The notes beneath the pieces were generated by a model. It saw nothing but the letters and a program-made list of their open reading frames with translations, ran no database searches and was not told where the DNA came from. 64,000 bases of DNA, from the NCBI RefSeq assembly GCF_003076755.1, contig NZ_QDKM01000007.1:106432-170431 (forward strand), given 5' to 3'. Every line of letters starts with the position of its first letter. Within the stretch, counting starts at the first letter, position 1. Origin of the DNA: Pararhodobacter oceanensis. GTDB taxonomy: Bacteria; Pseudomonadota; Alphaproteobacteria; Rhodobacterales; Rhodobacteraceae. A program made the translations under genes and the position numbers. This document shows positions 55,864 through 63,848 of the stretch, in pieces.

Positions 55864-57069
55864 ATGCGACCTATGCGGCAAGCTGATACATCATGGGTGA
55901 AGGTGAGCGTCCTGATCGGCGCCGGTGCCGCGGTGGCGTTGCATGTGGGCAAGGTGCCTGCCGCCCTACCCGTCTTGCAAAGCGAACTTGGCTTGTCGCT
56001 GGTTCAATCGGGCTGGGTTGTCGCGATTTTCAGTGTCGTTGCCGCCTGTGTCGCCGTGTTTCTGGGCACGGTTTCCGACCGGTTCGGCCATCTGCCCGTA
56101 GCCATGGCTGGCATGGTGCTGACGGCCCTTGCGGGTGTTGCCGGCGCGTTGGCGAGCAGCGGGAATATCCTGCTTGTGACCCGTGTGTTCGAGGGGTTTG
56201 GCTTTATCCTCACCACAACATCCATCCCGCCGTTGATCATGAAGGCCGCCTCGCAGTCGCAACGTCAGGCGTCGCTGGCCTTGTGGGGGATGTATATGCC
56301 GGTCGGATCGGGGCTGATGATGGCGCTCTCGGCACCGCTGCTTTATTACTTTGATTGGCGGATTCTATGGTGGGTGGCCTCGGGTCTGGTGCTGCTGGCC
56401 GCGCTGCCGGTGTATTCGGTTGGCGCGCGGATTTCCGATGGCAGCAGCCTCGCCGCCGCGCGGCCGGCGATTGCCAGAACGCTCAAGACCGCCCTGCGAC
56501 GGGGGCCGCTGTTGCTGTCGGTAACCTTTGCCGTCTATGCCGGTAACTACATGGTTTTGGCGGGTTTTCTGCCGCTGCTATTGGTTGATCTCAACGGGTT
56601 TTCGCCGATGATGGCCGCGACCGCCAGCGCGGTCATTGTGCTGTTCAACGCATTGGGCAACGGGATCTCCGGCTGGCTGCACAATTACGGGCTGCGGTAT
56701 AGCACCTTGATCCCGATTGGCTGTCTGGGCATGGCCGTGGGCGGCGGGTTGGTCTTTGCACCCGAGCTGTCGGGCCTGTGGCGGATGGTGGCGGCGGCGG
56801 GGTTCTGCGGCTTTGCCGGATTGGTGCCCAGCTCGCTGTTTTCCGAAGCGCCGAACCGCATTCCGCATCCCTCCTTTCTGGCCACGGTCAGCGGGCTATT
56901 GGTGCAAGGCGCGGCGATCGGGCAGCTTTTGATGCCCCCCTTGGCGGCGGCGGCGGTGGCCTGGTATGGCAGCTGGTCGGCCGGGATCACCTTCATGGTG
57001 ATCGGCAGCGGGTTTATTGCGTTCTGCGCCTTTGTTCTGTCTCGCACGGCGGACCCTGTGCACGCCTGA
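55864..57069 (+). CDS. MFS transporter
   Basis: The 401-residue protein has about twelve hydrophobic helices and the MFS loop 2-3 motif as GTVSDRFGHLPVAMAG. It also has FVRVFEG-like TRVFEGFGFILTTTSIPPLI. It resembles the CynX/NimT-type MFS group. The ATG at 55864 was chosen because the transporter homology begins directly behind it. It lies upstream of the Rieske gene on the same strand and could import its substrate, though a MetR-type element in the gap suggests the Rieske gene also has its own promoter. Confidence 0.82.
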   Translation: MRPMRQADTSWVKVSVLIGAGAAVALHVGKVPAALPVLQSELGLSLVQSGWVVAIFSVVAACVAVFLGTVSDRFGHLPVAMAGMVLTALAGVAGALASSGNILLVTRVFEGFGFILTTTSIPPLIMKAASQSQRQASLALWGMYMPVGSGLMMALSAPLLYYFDWRILWWVASGLVLLAALPVYSVGARISDGSSLAAARPAIARTLKTALRRGPLLLSVTFAVYAGNYMVLAGFLPLLLVDLNGFSPMMAATASAVIVLFNALGNGISGWLHNYGLRYSTLIPIGCLGMAVGGGLVFAPELSGLWRMVAAAGFCGFAGLVPSSLFSEAPNRIPHPSFLATVSGLLVQGAAIGQLLMPPLAAAAVAWYGSWSAGITFMVIGSGFIAFCAFVLSRTADPVHA

Positions 57070-57235
57070 CCGGCCGGAACTTGCGCCGCGAATGTGGTCT
57101 TGCAGATCAACAGAGTCGCATGCCGCCCCGCGTCTTGCCCGTCCCGCGCCTCTTGTTCGCGAGCGGGCGCCGAAACGGGCGTATTTTCAGCAAGTTGTCG
57201 GCTTTCCGGCGAAACCGGGGCCACGCACCCTTGAG

Positions 57236-57248
57236 TGAATCACTTTCA
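57236..57248. promoter_or_regulatory. MetR-type operator TGAA-N5-TTCA upstream of the Rieske gene
   Basis: TGAATCACTTTCA fits the consensus with a central A and differs from the ABC-importer site by one base over the 13-mer. Flanking CCTTGAG matches the MttB-homologue site. It lies 84 bases before the Rieske start codon, almost the same distance as at the MttB homologue (83) and aminotransferase (82) genes. Confidence 0.68.
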
Positions 57249-57331
57249 ACATCTTGGTAAAAAATAGATATTGTTTTTCAGCCATAGTTGCTGTGAATGT
57301 GGTCCCAACGCATGACCTCGGAGGGGTGAAT

Positions 57332-58603
57332 ATGAACGTCGATGTCAAACTCACGGCAGCGCAGTTTATGACGCAAGAAACGCGCAATGACGCCAATCAG
57401 CGCCTGACTGATCTCATCTCTCGCCATAAGTCCGGCTTTGGCCTCGATGGAGGTTTTTACACCGATCCCTCTATTTTTGCCGCTGACCTGGAACAGGTGT
57501 TTCGTCGGCACTGGCATTGCGTCGGGCACGAGAGCATTATTCCCAATCCCGGCGATTTCGAGCAGTTTAAGCTGGGCGGAGAGTCCATTCTATTGACCCG
57601 TGACCGCGATGGCAGCGTGAATGCCCTGCTTAATGTCTGCCGCCACCGCGGTGCTAAAGTCTGCTCGGAAGAACGTGGCAACCGCCGGGTGTTTGTCTGC
57701 CCCTATCATGCCTGGAGCTATTCCAACACCGGTGACCTGCGATCGGCACGGGAAATGCCCGCCGATTTTGACCGCAAGGAGTATGGGCTTAAAAAGCTCA
57801 ACCTCGAGGTGGTGGAAGGTCTGGTGTTTGTCAGTTTTGCATCCGAACCGCTGGACTTCCAAAAGGCGCGCGACGTTGTCACCTCGGCCTTCGGACCTCA
57901 TGGCTGGGGAGACGCCAAGGTTGCGCATCGCGAAAGCTACAAGATTACCGGCAACTGGAAACTGGCCGTCGAGAATTACGTCGAATGCTACCATTGCGGC
58001 CCCGCGCATCCCGAATATTCCGTCGTCCACTCCAGCGGTATCAGCCCAGAGGCGGATAAATTGGCGGCGGATGCGATGCAAGACCGCGCCCGCGCCATGG
58101 GAATTGCCATCCCCGAGCACGACGAATGGCTGGGCTCTGACACCGGTCAAGAAGCCGCCCGCTGCTTTCGCTATTCGCTGGTAGAAGGCGCGGTCTCGGG
58201 CACGAGCACAGGCGCCGCCGCCGCCCCGCTGATGGGAAGTTTCGAGACCTATGACGGCGGGGTCACCAGTGTTCATATTGGCGGGACCAGTTTCTTTATT
58301 GGCTATCCCGATTACGGGGTCATTTACCGGTTCTCGCCAATAAGCGTGGATGAAACCGAAATGGAACTGATCTGGCTGGTAAAGTCCGATGCTGTCGAGG
58401 GCCGCGATTATAACGTCGAGGAATTAACCTGGCTCTGGCATGTCACCTCGAAAGCGGACAAGAAAATCATCGAACTGGCGGCAAATGGCGTCTGTTCGCG
58501 CTATTTTGAACCGGGTCCGGTGTCGCCAATGGAGCCCTATCAGCTTAAGTATACGGAGTGGTATCTGAAGGAATTGTCTCTCCCTGAGGTTTCTAATTCC
58601 TAG
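57332..58603 (+). CDS. Rieske-type oxygenase, CntA/GbcA-like (quaternary amine demethylase/hydroxylase)
   Basis: The 423-residue oxygenase subunit has a Rieske centre with Cys103, His105, Cys123 and His126 (CRHRG and CPYHAW). The mononuclear-iron ligands are His221 and His226 in ENYVECYHCGPAHPEYS. The bridging residue three before the first histidine is glutamate (Glu218), as in carnitine oxygenase CntA, not the usual aspartate. That places it with the CntA/GbcA group acting on carnitine, glycine betaine or related amines. No reductase partner (CntB/GbcB) gene is adjacent. GGAGGGG precedes the ATG at 57332. Confidence 0.85.
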   Translation: MNVDVKLTAAQFMTQETRNDANQRLTDLISRHKSGFGLDGGFYTDPSIFAADLEQVFRRHWHCVGHESIIPNPGDFEQFKLGGESILLTRDRDGSVNALLNVCRHRGAKVCSEERGNRRVFVCPYHAWSYSNTGDLRSAREMPADFDRKEYGLKKLNLEVVEGLVFVSFASEPLDFQKARDVVTSAFGPHGWGDAKVAHRESYKITGNWKLAVENYVECYHCGPAHPEYSVVHSSGISPEADKLAADAMQDRARAMGIAIPEHDEWLGSDTGQEAARCFRYSLVEGAVSGTSTGAAAAPLMGSFETYDGGVTSVHIGGTSFFIGYPDYGVIYRFSPISVDETEMELIWLVKSDAVEGRDYNVEELTWLWHVTSKADKKIIELAANGVCSRYFEPGPVSPMEPYQLKYTEWYLKELSLPEVSNS

Positions 58604-58681
58604 AGATCATGGGTTGCAGACGTGAGATGGCATTAAAGTATCGGACCGTCTGAGCCCCCCTACTTCGGGTGTGATCCGGCA

Positions 58682-58719
58682 GGCTTGCGGAGCGTTTCCA
58701 AGGAGAGGCTCCGCAAGCC
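58682..58719. repeat. Perfect 12-bp hairpin after the Rieske gene
   Basis: GGCTTGCGGAGC pairs perfectly with GCTCCGCAAGCC around a 14-base loop, 78 bases after the stop codon. There is no T tract on either side, so it is more than, or other than, a simple terminator. A second strong hairpin follows within 60 bases. Confidence 0.55.
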
Positions 58720-58772
58720 AAAGCCCCTACCCTCTCGGTTGCCCGTCGTGCTCTGTGCTTTCTCGGGCCCAC

Positions 58773-58807
58773 GTGAAGCGCGCAGGCAAGAGAACCTGCC
58801 GCTTCAC
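58773..58807. repeat. Bulged 13-bp hairpin between Rieske and DUF1499 genes
   Basis: GTGAAGCG pairs with CGCTTCAC and, after one bulged C at 58781, GCAGG pairs with CCTGC around the loop CAAGAGAA. Stability and the clean bulge suggest a structured RNA or an element end. Confidence 0.5.
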
Positions 58808-58865
58808 GCCACGCCAAAACGGGTTATGCGCCGAGACAATCAAGCTGGGGCCGCAGTGGTGACGG

Positions 58866-59591
58866 TTACGCGCCGAACCGTTCTTGGAAGTCGCGAATAC
58901 GGGCGGCGTTGACGCCCTGATCGCTGCGACCGACGCGTGATACGCTGCGCATGTCAACGCGGCTGCCTGCGTTGGTTTCGGTCACCACCACAACCACATC
59001 ATCCGCGAAATAGAACACAGATGTATGCGCAACCGCCTCAAAGCGGCGACGGGACGCATCTGCGCCGATGATCTCCCAGCCCATATCCTGCGCGACCACC
59101 AAGGCACGCTGATAGGCGGCATCTGCGGGCTGCGTTGTCTCAATGGGGGCAATATCCGGATAGGCTTCGGCCTGGGCTCTGGCCAAATCTGCTCCGGCGT
59201 AAGCCAGCGTATTGGTGGCACCGGCGCGGGTGTCGTCCAGCCATTCAAAGGCCGGCGGGTTGTCGGTATCGGTGGTGATGTCGTGGATCGGTGCCGCACG
59301 CAGCGGCGGATTGAGCGTCGTTGCGATCATCGGTGCCAGAGCGGCCAGCCCAACAAGCAACGCAAAACCGCCCGCCAAACTCCCGCCTGTCTCCTTGCGC
59401 AGGAGGTGAACGATCAGCGCCAGCAGACCGAGGCCAGCAATGACAGCCCCGAGTGGCGTCAGATAGTTCCGGTAGAGCCCGAAGCCGGTGATCGGCAACC
59501 ACAGCCCCAAGCGCGCGCCGAACAGCATGAGCGCCACAGCGATGGTGCCGAGCATTGCTGTGATAAGAGCGATAATTCCAAAGTTTCTCAT
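58866..59591 (-). CDS. DUF1499 membrane protein
   Basis: The 241-residue protein has three N-terminal hydrophobic helices (residues about 5-30, 45-65, 75-95). A soluble DUF1499 domain follows (PPLRAAPIHDITTDTDNPPAFEWL, and YQRALVVAQDMGWEI near the middle, then AVAHTSVFYFADDVVVVV). The function of the family is unknown. The ATG at 59591 is preferred because upstream in-frame residues are not protein-like. It stands alone between two hairpins and the phn operon. Confidence 0.8.
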   Translation of the reverse strand: MRNFGIIALITAMLGTIAVALMLFGARLGLWLPITGFGLYRNYLTPLGAVIAGLGLLALIVHLLRKETGGSLAGGFALLVGLAALAPMIATTLNPPLRAAPIHDITTDTDNPPAFEWLDDTRAGATNTLAYAGADLARAQAEAYPDIAPIETTQPADAAYQRALVVAQDMGWEIIGADASRRRFEAVAHTSVFYFADDVVVVVTETNAGSRVDMRSVSRVGRSDQGVNAARIRDFQERFGA

Positions 59592-60104
59592 CAGATTAAA
59601 AGGCCTTTCACTGCCCGTTGGTGGGGTGCATGCATAGCTGTCTCGCAGCTCTCCGCGTTGAGAGTTCGATGATCCATTTCCGACAGTTTCACCATGCCCA
59701 GTCTCGCACAACGAAAATTTTCAGCGATGGCCCCGCATCGGCGCATATGGTGAGGCAGTTACGGAGCGTCCGCAAAGGTGACCGCATGAAAGGCCCCGAG
59801 CTTCCTAGACGCCTTACAGCTTCAGTTTCTGCTGGTTCTCGAAGACGATCGGTGACCTATACGTCGCAAATATCTAGGGGCGCCGCTGGGACGCCCCTAG
59901 TGCATTGATCTCGTCTAGTTTTTACTTAGATGCCTGCGCCGATACTCGCAAGCGAGATTGGCTGCAGCAGTGCGGTCAGCTGGTCATTGGCGTTCACGTA
60001 ATCGAGCAGATGCTGACATTCACCGATTTGAACCAGCATGACATTCCCCCGCTGGACGGCGCTGCCGCACAACTCGGGTGCTTCCCGAAATCCAGCGGCT
60101 CGCA
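59592..60104. other. Gap between DUF1499 gene and phn operon
   Basis: These 513 bases hold no gene I can support. A perfect 9-bp hairpin at 59873-59899 is the one clear structure. A 71-codon minus-strand frame (59926-60141) overlaps the end of phnE; it has no recognisable motif or ribosome-binding site and is left as uncertain. Confidence 0.4.
59873..59899 (-). terminator. Hairpin downstream of the phn operon
   Basis: CTAGGGGCG and CGCCCCTAG form a perfect 9-bp stem with a 9-base loop. On the minus strand it is followed by ATATTT. It is the first strong hairpin after the last phn gene, about 200 bases past its stop. Confidence 0.5.
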
Positions 60105-60917
60105 TCAGATGAGCGCGTGGCGCACCTTTGCCGAGATCCATTCGCTGACCACGACAGTCGCCAGGATCAACAGCAAGATCACCGAAACTTGACTCCAGGC
60201 CAATGTGTTGAGCGAACCTTGCAGCTTAAGCCCCAAGCCCCCTGCCCCCACCAGCCCGAGGATTGTGCTTTCGCGGATGTTGATATCCCAGCGGAATACC
60301 GTGATACCCCAGAATGCCGGCATGATTTGCGGCACGATCCCGTAGTTCAGGACTTGCAGGCCAGTGGCGCCTGTCGCGGAGACGGCTTCGATCTGTTTGG
60401 TGTCGGTTTCCTCGATTGCTTCATACAGCAATTTGCCGATGAACCCGATCGACCGGAGTGAGATGGCAATGATGCCGGCCAACAGCCCCGGCCCGATAAT
60501 CGCCACCAGCAGTAGCGCCCAGATCAACGAGTTGATCGACCGGGACGCGACAATGATGAACAGCGCGATCGGGCGCAGGATCGCCACCGACGGCGTTGTA
60601 TTGCGTGCCGCCAAAAACGCCACCGGGACGGCCATGAACACGCCGCCGATGGTGCCCAGCGTGGCAATATTGAGCGTGTCCCAAAGCGGGGCCCAGAGCT
60701 CGGAAAGATAGGGCCAGCGCGGCGGCAGCATGCGACTGCCGATGTCGGCAGCTTGGCGCGGTGCGTCCTGAACGAACGCCCAGATCGTGCGTTCGGTCAT
60801 GATCTGCCAGCACCAGACAAACAGTGCCACCAGTGCCAGCCATCCCGCCCAAGCCAGCAACCGGCCGCGTGGGGTGCGATAAGACCACACCTGCTTATAC
60901 GTTGTGATTTCGGTCAT
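60105..60917 (-). CDS. phnE: Phosphonate ABC transporter permease (second PhnE)
   Basis: The 270-residue permease has six helices and the PhnE coupling region EAIEETDTKQIEAVSATGATGLQVLNYGIVPQIMPAF. INIRESTILGLVGAGGLG follows. It begins at an ATGA overlap with the other phnE gene, so the two permeases probably form a heterodimer. It is the last gene of phnD-phnC-phnE-phnE. Confidence 0.92.
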   Translation of the reverse strand: MTEITTYKQVWSYRTPRGRLLAWAGWLALVALFVWCWQIMTERTIWAFVQDAPRQAADIGSRMLPPRWPYLSELWAPLWDTLNIATLGTIGGVFMAVPVAFLAARNTTPSVAILRPIALFIIVASRSINSLIWALLLVAIIGPGLLAGIIAISLRSIGFIGKLLYEAIEETDTKQIEAVSATGATGLQVLNYGIVPQIMPAFWGITVFRWDINIRESTILGLVGAGGLGLKLQGSLNTLAWSQVSVILLLILATVVVSEWISAKVRHALI

Positions 60918-61720
60918 TGCAGGAACTTCCGCAGGTAGCTGGAGCCATATTCGGTCACCATGACGACGGCGATGATGATCAGCAAAATTGCGCCCGCGCT
61001 GTCGTATTCGTAACGGTCGATTGCTGTGTTGAGGGTGGCGCCGATGCCGCCGGCGCCGACAATCCCGATCACCGCGCTTTCGCGGAAATTGATGTCGAGG
61101 CGATAGACCGACAGGCCGATCAGGCGCGGCATCACTTGCGGCTGCACGGCGTAGTTCACCACCTGCCACCACGAGGCACCAGTGGCGCGTATCGCTTCGG
61201 CTTGGGATTCGTCGATTTCCTCGATGTCATCGGCCAGTAATTTGGCAATAAAGCCGATTGTAGCGAAGGAGAGCGTCAAGAAACCCGCGAAGGGGCCGAA
61301 GCCGAACATCGCCACGAAGAAGATCGCGATAATGATCTCTTGCAGGGCGCGGCTCACGGCGATGATCGAGCGGCAGATATAGTAAACCCAGCGCGGCGCA
61401 AGGTTGCGGGCGGCGCCGATGCCGATGGGAATCGAGATCGCAACCCCGACCACCGTCGAGGTCAACGTCATCGTCAGGCTTTCACTCAAGCCCTGGCTGA
61501 TGTCGCGCCAGCGGCTGGTGAAATCGGGTTGCAGGAACCCCATGACAAACCGCTGCCCGCGCTCCAATCCTGCATAGACGCGGGCCCAGTTTACATCGAC
61601 CGTGCCCAGGGCGAGGAATAAGTAGACGACCACGCCGATCTGCAAGGCAATCCGCCAGCGGCGGTCGTGGATGATTTGCGGTGGTCGGCGCCAGCGCGTC
61701 GGATATAGCGGCGTGCTCAT
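60914..61720 (-). CDS. phnE: Phosphonate ABC transporter permease (first PhnE)
   Basis: The 268-residue permease has six helices, [29 protein letters not shown], the EAA loop [32 protein letters not shown] and [18 protein letters not shown]. The last two match PhnE. It overlaps phnC and the second phnE by ATGA. Confidence 0.93.
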   Translation of the reverse strand: MSTPLYPTRWRRPPQIIHDRRWRIALQIGVVVYLFLALGTVDVNWARVYAGLERGQRFVMGFLQPDFTSRWRDISQGLSESLTMTLTSTVVGVAISIPIGIGAARNLAPRWVYYICRSIIAVSRALQEIIIAIFFVAMFGFGPFAGFLTLSFATIGFIAKLLADDIEEIDESQAEAIRATGASWWQVVNYAVQPQVMPRLIGLSVYRLDINFRESAVIGIVGAGGIGATLNTAIDRYEYDSAGAILLIIIAVVMVTEYGSSYLRKFLQ

Positions 61721-62538
61721 TGGGCCAGCACCGCCAAGCGTCCGCGGGCCTCGGCCTCAGCCTCGGCCTGTTCTTCGTCGCCTTGACGCATCGCGTTCCA
61801 GTCTTCTTCGCCGTAGATCGTGGTAAGAGCCTCACGCGTCAGCATGTCAGGCGGCCCGTCAAACACCACCCGGCCGGCGCGCAAGCCGACGATCCGCTGC
61901 ATGAACTGCTGGGCAAGAGGCACGTCATGGATGTTGACGATCGCCGGCAACCCGCGCTCAGAGCAGATCTCGGTAAGCAGGCGCATGATCTGGCGGCTGG
62001 TCTTCGGGTCAAGGCTGGCTGTTGGCTCGTCAACAAGTAGCAATTCGGGGCCCTGTGCCAGTGCGCGGGCGATGCCGACCCGCTGCCGTTGTCCGCCAGA
62101 CAAGGCATCAGCCCGTTTGTCGGCGTGTTCCATCAGCCCCACACGGTCGAGCAACTGATAGGCGCGCTGGATGTCGGTGGCGGGAAACCGGCGCAGAAAA
62201 CTACGCCAGAACGGCACATAGCCCAACCGACCGGACAAGACGTTCTCCATGACGGTCAGCCGTTCGACCAGCGCGTATTCCTGAAAGATCATGCCGATCC
62301 GCCGCCGTTGTTGCCGCAAGTCAGATTTTCCGAGGCTCGCCAGATTGACGTCCCCCAGCATGATTTTGCCCGAGGTTGGCTCGACCAAACGGTTGATGCA
62401 TCGGATCAAGGTGGATTTACCGGCACCGGATGGTCCGATCAAACCGATGATCTGGCCCTTGGGCACGGAGAGGGTTACGTCCGACAGGGCGGTGTCACCG
62501 GTCTTGTAGGTTTTGGACAAACCGTCGAGGGTCAACAT
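61717..62538 (-). CDS. phnC: Phosphonate ABC transporter ATP-binding protein
   Basis: The 273-residue ATPase has Walker [11 protein letters not shown]-loop region [24 protein letters not shown] (characteristic of PhnC), signature [15 protein letters not shown] and Walker [13 protein letters not shown]. It drives phosphonate import with PhnD and the two PhnE permeases. Confidence 0.95.
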   Translation of the reverse strand: MLTLDGLSKTYKTGDTALSDVTLSVPKGQIIGLIGPSGAGKSTLIRCINRLVEPTSGKIMLGDVNLASLGKSDLRQQRRRIGMIFQEYALVERLTVMENVLSGRLGYVPFWRSFLRRFPATDIQRAYQLLDRVGLMEHADKRADALSGGQRQRVGIARALAQGPELLLVDEPTASLDPKTSRQIMRLLTEICSERGLPAIVNIHDVPLAQQFMQRIVGLRAGRVVFDGPPDMLTREALTTIYGEEDWNAMRQGDEEQAEAEAEARGRLAVLAQ

Positions 62539-62607
62539 CTGGCGTTCTCACTTAAAAAAGCTCAGGCGACAGGATGCCGCCCGAACTCATTTGGTCAAAA
62601 TTGACGG

Positions 62608-63558
62608 TCACTCACACGCGTAGGTCACGCCGCTGGCTTCGTCGATCGTGCGGATCACAGCCCAGTCATTCTGGAAAGTGATCGGGATGAACTGGCTTTC
62701 CCCCGAGTTGGCGAACTCTTCCAGCAGCGCGCTGCCGGTCCAGTCAAAGGTGAAGAACGCGTCCTGGATCGAGGCCTGAAGTTCTGGCGTCAGGTTATGC
62801 GCGGTGCCGTAGCCGGTGGTCGGGAAAGTCTGCGACGTGTAGATCGAGACGATCTGCTCAGGGGTGATGACATCGCGCTCAAACATCCGCGCCAAGACTG
62901 AATTGGCAACCGCTGCGGCCGGATAGTCGCGGTTGGCAACGCCGAGGATCGAGTTGTCATGCGCGCCCGAGAACACTGGCTCGAAATCCGTGTCCGCAGC
63001 CATGTTGAATTCAGCTGACAAGATCGCGGATGGTGCTTTGAAGCCCGAGTTCGAGGTTTCGGCGGTGAAAGCCATCTGTCCGCCGCGGATATCTTCGACG
63101 GTTGCAATGCCCGAATCCGGGTAGGTGATGATTTCCATCTCATACCCGAAAGAGCCATCCTCGGCCGCCATCATCGCGAAAGGCCGGAAACCGGCACAGG
63201 CCACGGCCAGCGGGTTCGAGCCCGTGTTAAAGCCGGCGACGTGCAGACGGCCAGCGCGCATCGCTTCGATTTGCGCGGCGTTCGATTGGACTGGAAAGAA
63301 TTGGACATTGCGGCCGGTGACCTCTGCCATGTGGTCCAGGAAGCCCTGCCAAACTTCGGCATAGACGGCCGGGTCTTCAACCGGCGTATAGGCGAAGATC
63401 AGCGTTGCCGGGTCGGACAGCTCTGCCGCGTCGGTCGGGATGTCGGCAATCAAGTCGCCATCAGCGTCGACAAAGCGGCTATCGAGCGCAAACTCGGCCT
63501 GCGCAGGACCGGCCAGCATCAGCGCGGCCACGGCAGTCAATGTAGCAAACGGTTTCAT
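62608..63558 (-). CDS. phnD: Phosphonate-binding periplasmic protein
   Basis: The 316-residue protein has a signal peptide (MKPFATLTAVAALMLAGPAQA) and the PhnD-type core: TLIFAYTPVEDPAVYAEVWQGFLDHMAEVTG, RAGRLHVAGFNTG, and IRGGQMAFTAETSNSGFKAPSAIL. It presents phosphonates to the PhnCEE transporter. Sequence alone does not say which phosphonate. GGGAAGAG precedes the ATG at 63558; an in-frame ATG four codons upstream is less well placed. A PHO-box-like element lies 59 bases upstream. Confidence 0.92.
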   Translation of the reverse strand: MKPFATLTAVAALMLAGPAQAEFALDSRFVDADGDLIADIPTDAAELSDPATLIFAYTPVEDPAVYAEVWQGFLDHMAEVTGRNVQFFPVQSNAAQIEAMRAGRLHVAGFNTGSNPLAVACAGFRPFAMMAAEDGSFGYEMEIITYPDSGIATVEDIRGGQMAFTAETSNSGFKAPSAILSAEFNMAADTDFEPVFSGAHDNSILGVANRDYPAAAVANSVLARMFERDVITPEQIVSIYTSQTFPTTGYGTAHNLTPELQASIQDAFFTFDWTGSALLEEFANSGESQFIPITFQNDWAVIRTIDEASGVTYACE

Positions 63559-63616
63559 AACTCTTCCCATGTTTGACAAATTCACCGACCGAATATTGCG
63601 CGGATGTATCGACTTC

Positions 63617-63645
63617 GTGACAATCGTATGTAACTTTTGCGACAA
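63617..63645 (-). promoter_or_regulatory. PHO-box-like element upstream of phnD
   Basis: On the minus strand three 7-base units, TTGTCGC, GTTACAT and TTGTCAC, are separated by exactly 4 bases each. This gives the 11-base period of the PhoB box (consensus CTGTCAT-N4-CTGTCAT). The outer units match well, the middle one partly. This suggests phosphate-starvation induction of the phosphonate importer. Confidence 0.65.
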
Positions 63646-63692
63646 TCGATGATGTCGGCGGCGTTGGTGCAGCACTCTGTCTGCGAAAGAGT

Positions 63693-63706
63693 GACATCGT
63701 GATGTC
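63693..63706. promoter_or_regulatory. Perfect dyad GACATC-GT-GATGTC upstream of phnD
   Basis: Perfect 6-base arms flank two bases, about 135 bases before the phnD start. A further short inverted repeat, ACTCT-N9-AGAGT, lies just left of it (63674-63692). It could serve as an operator for an unlinked regulator. Confidence 0.35.
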
Positions 63707-63820
63707 CATGCGGTTGGACGGGATGCATGAGCAAGCCTGCACCCACCCGCTGCCGCGCAACGGATTGGTCTAGGCTCAGGACTGCGCTGCCCCCCGCGAG
63801 ATCCCTCACTTTAATGTAGA

Positions 63821-63846
63821 GTTTGCTCAACCATGAAGGAGCAAAC
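63821..63846 (+). promoter_or_regulatory. Hairpin over the transposase ribosome-binding site
   Basis: GTTTGCTC (63821-63828) pairs with GAGCAAAC (63839-63846), which contains part of the GAAGGAG ribosome-binding site of the transposase gene starting at 63849. Folding would hide the site in transcripts read into the element from outside. Confidence 0.5.
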
Positions 63847-63848
63847 AT

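Noticed and set aside
59926..60141. A 71-codon minus-strand frame behind the last phnE gene
   Set aside because: It overlaps phnE, lacks a ribosome-binding site and shows no recognisable motif; too weak to call a gene.
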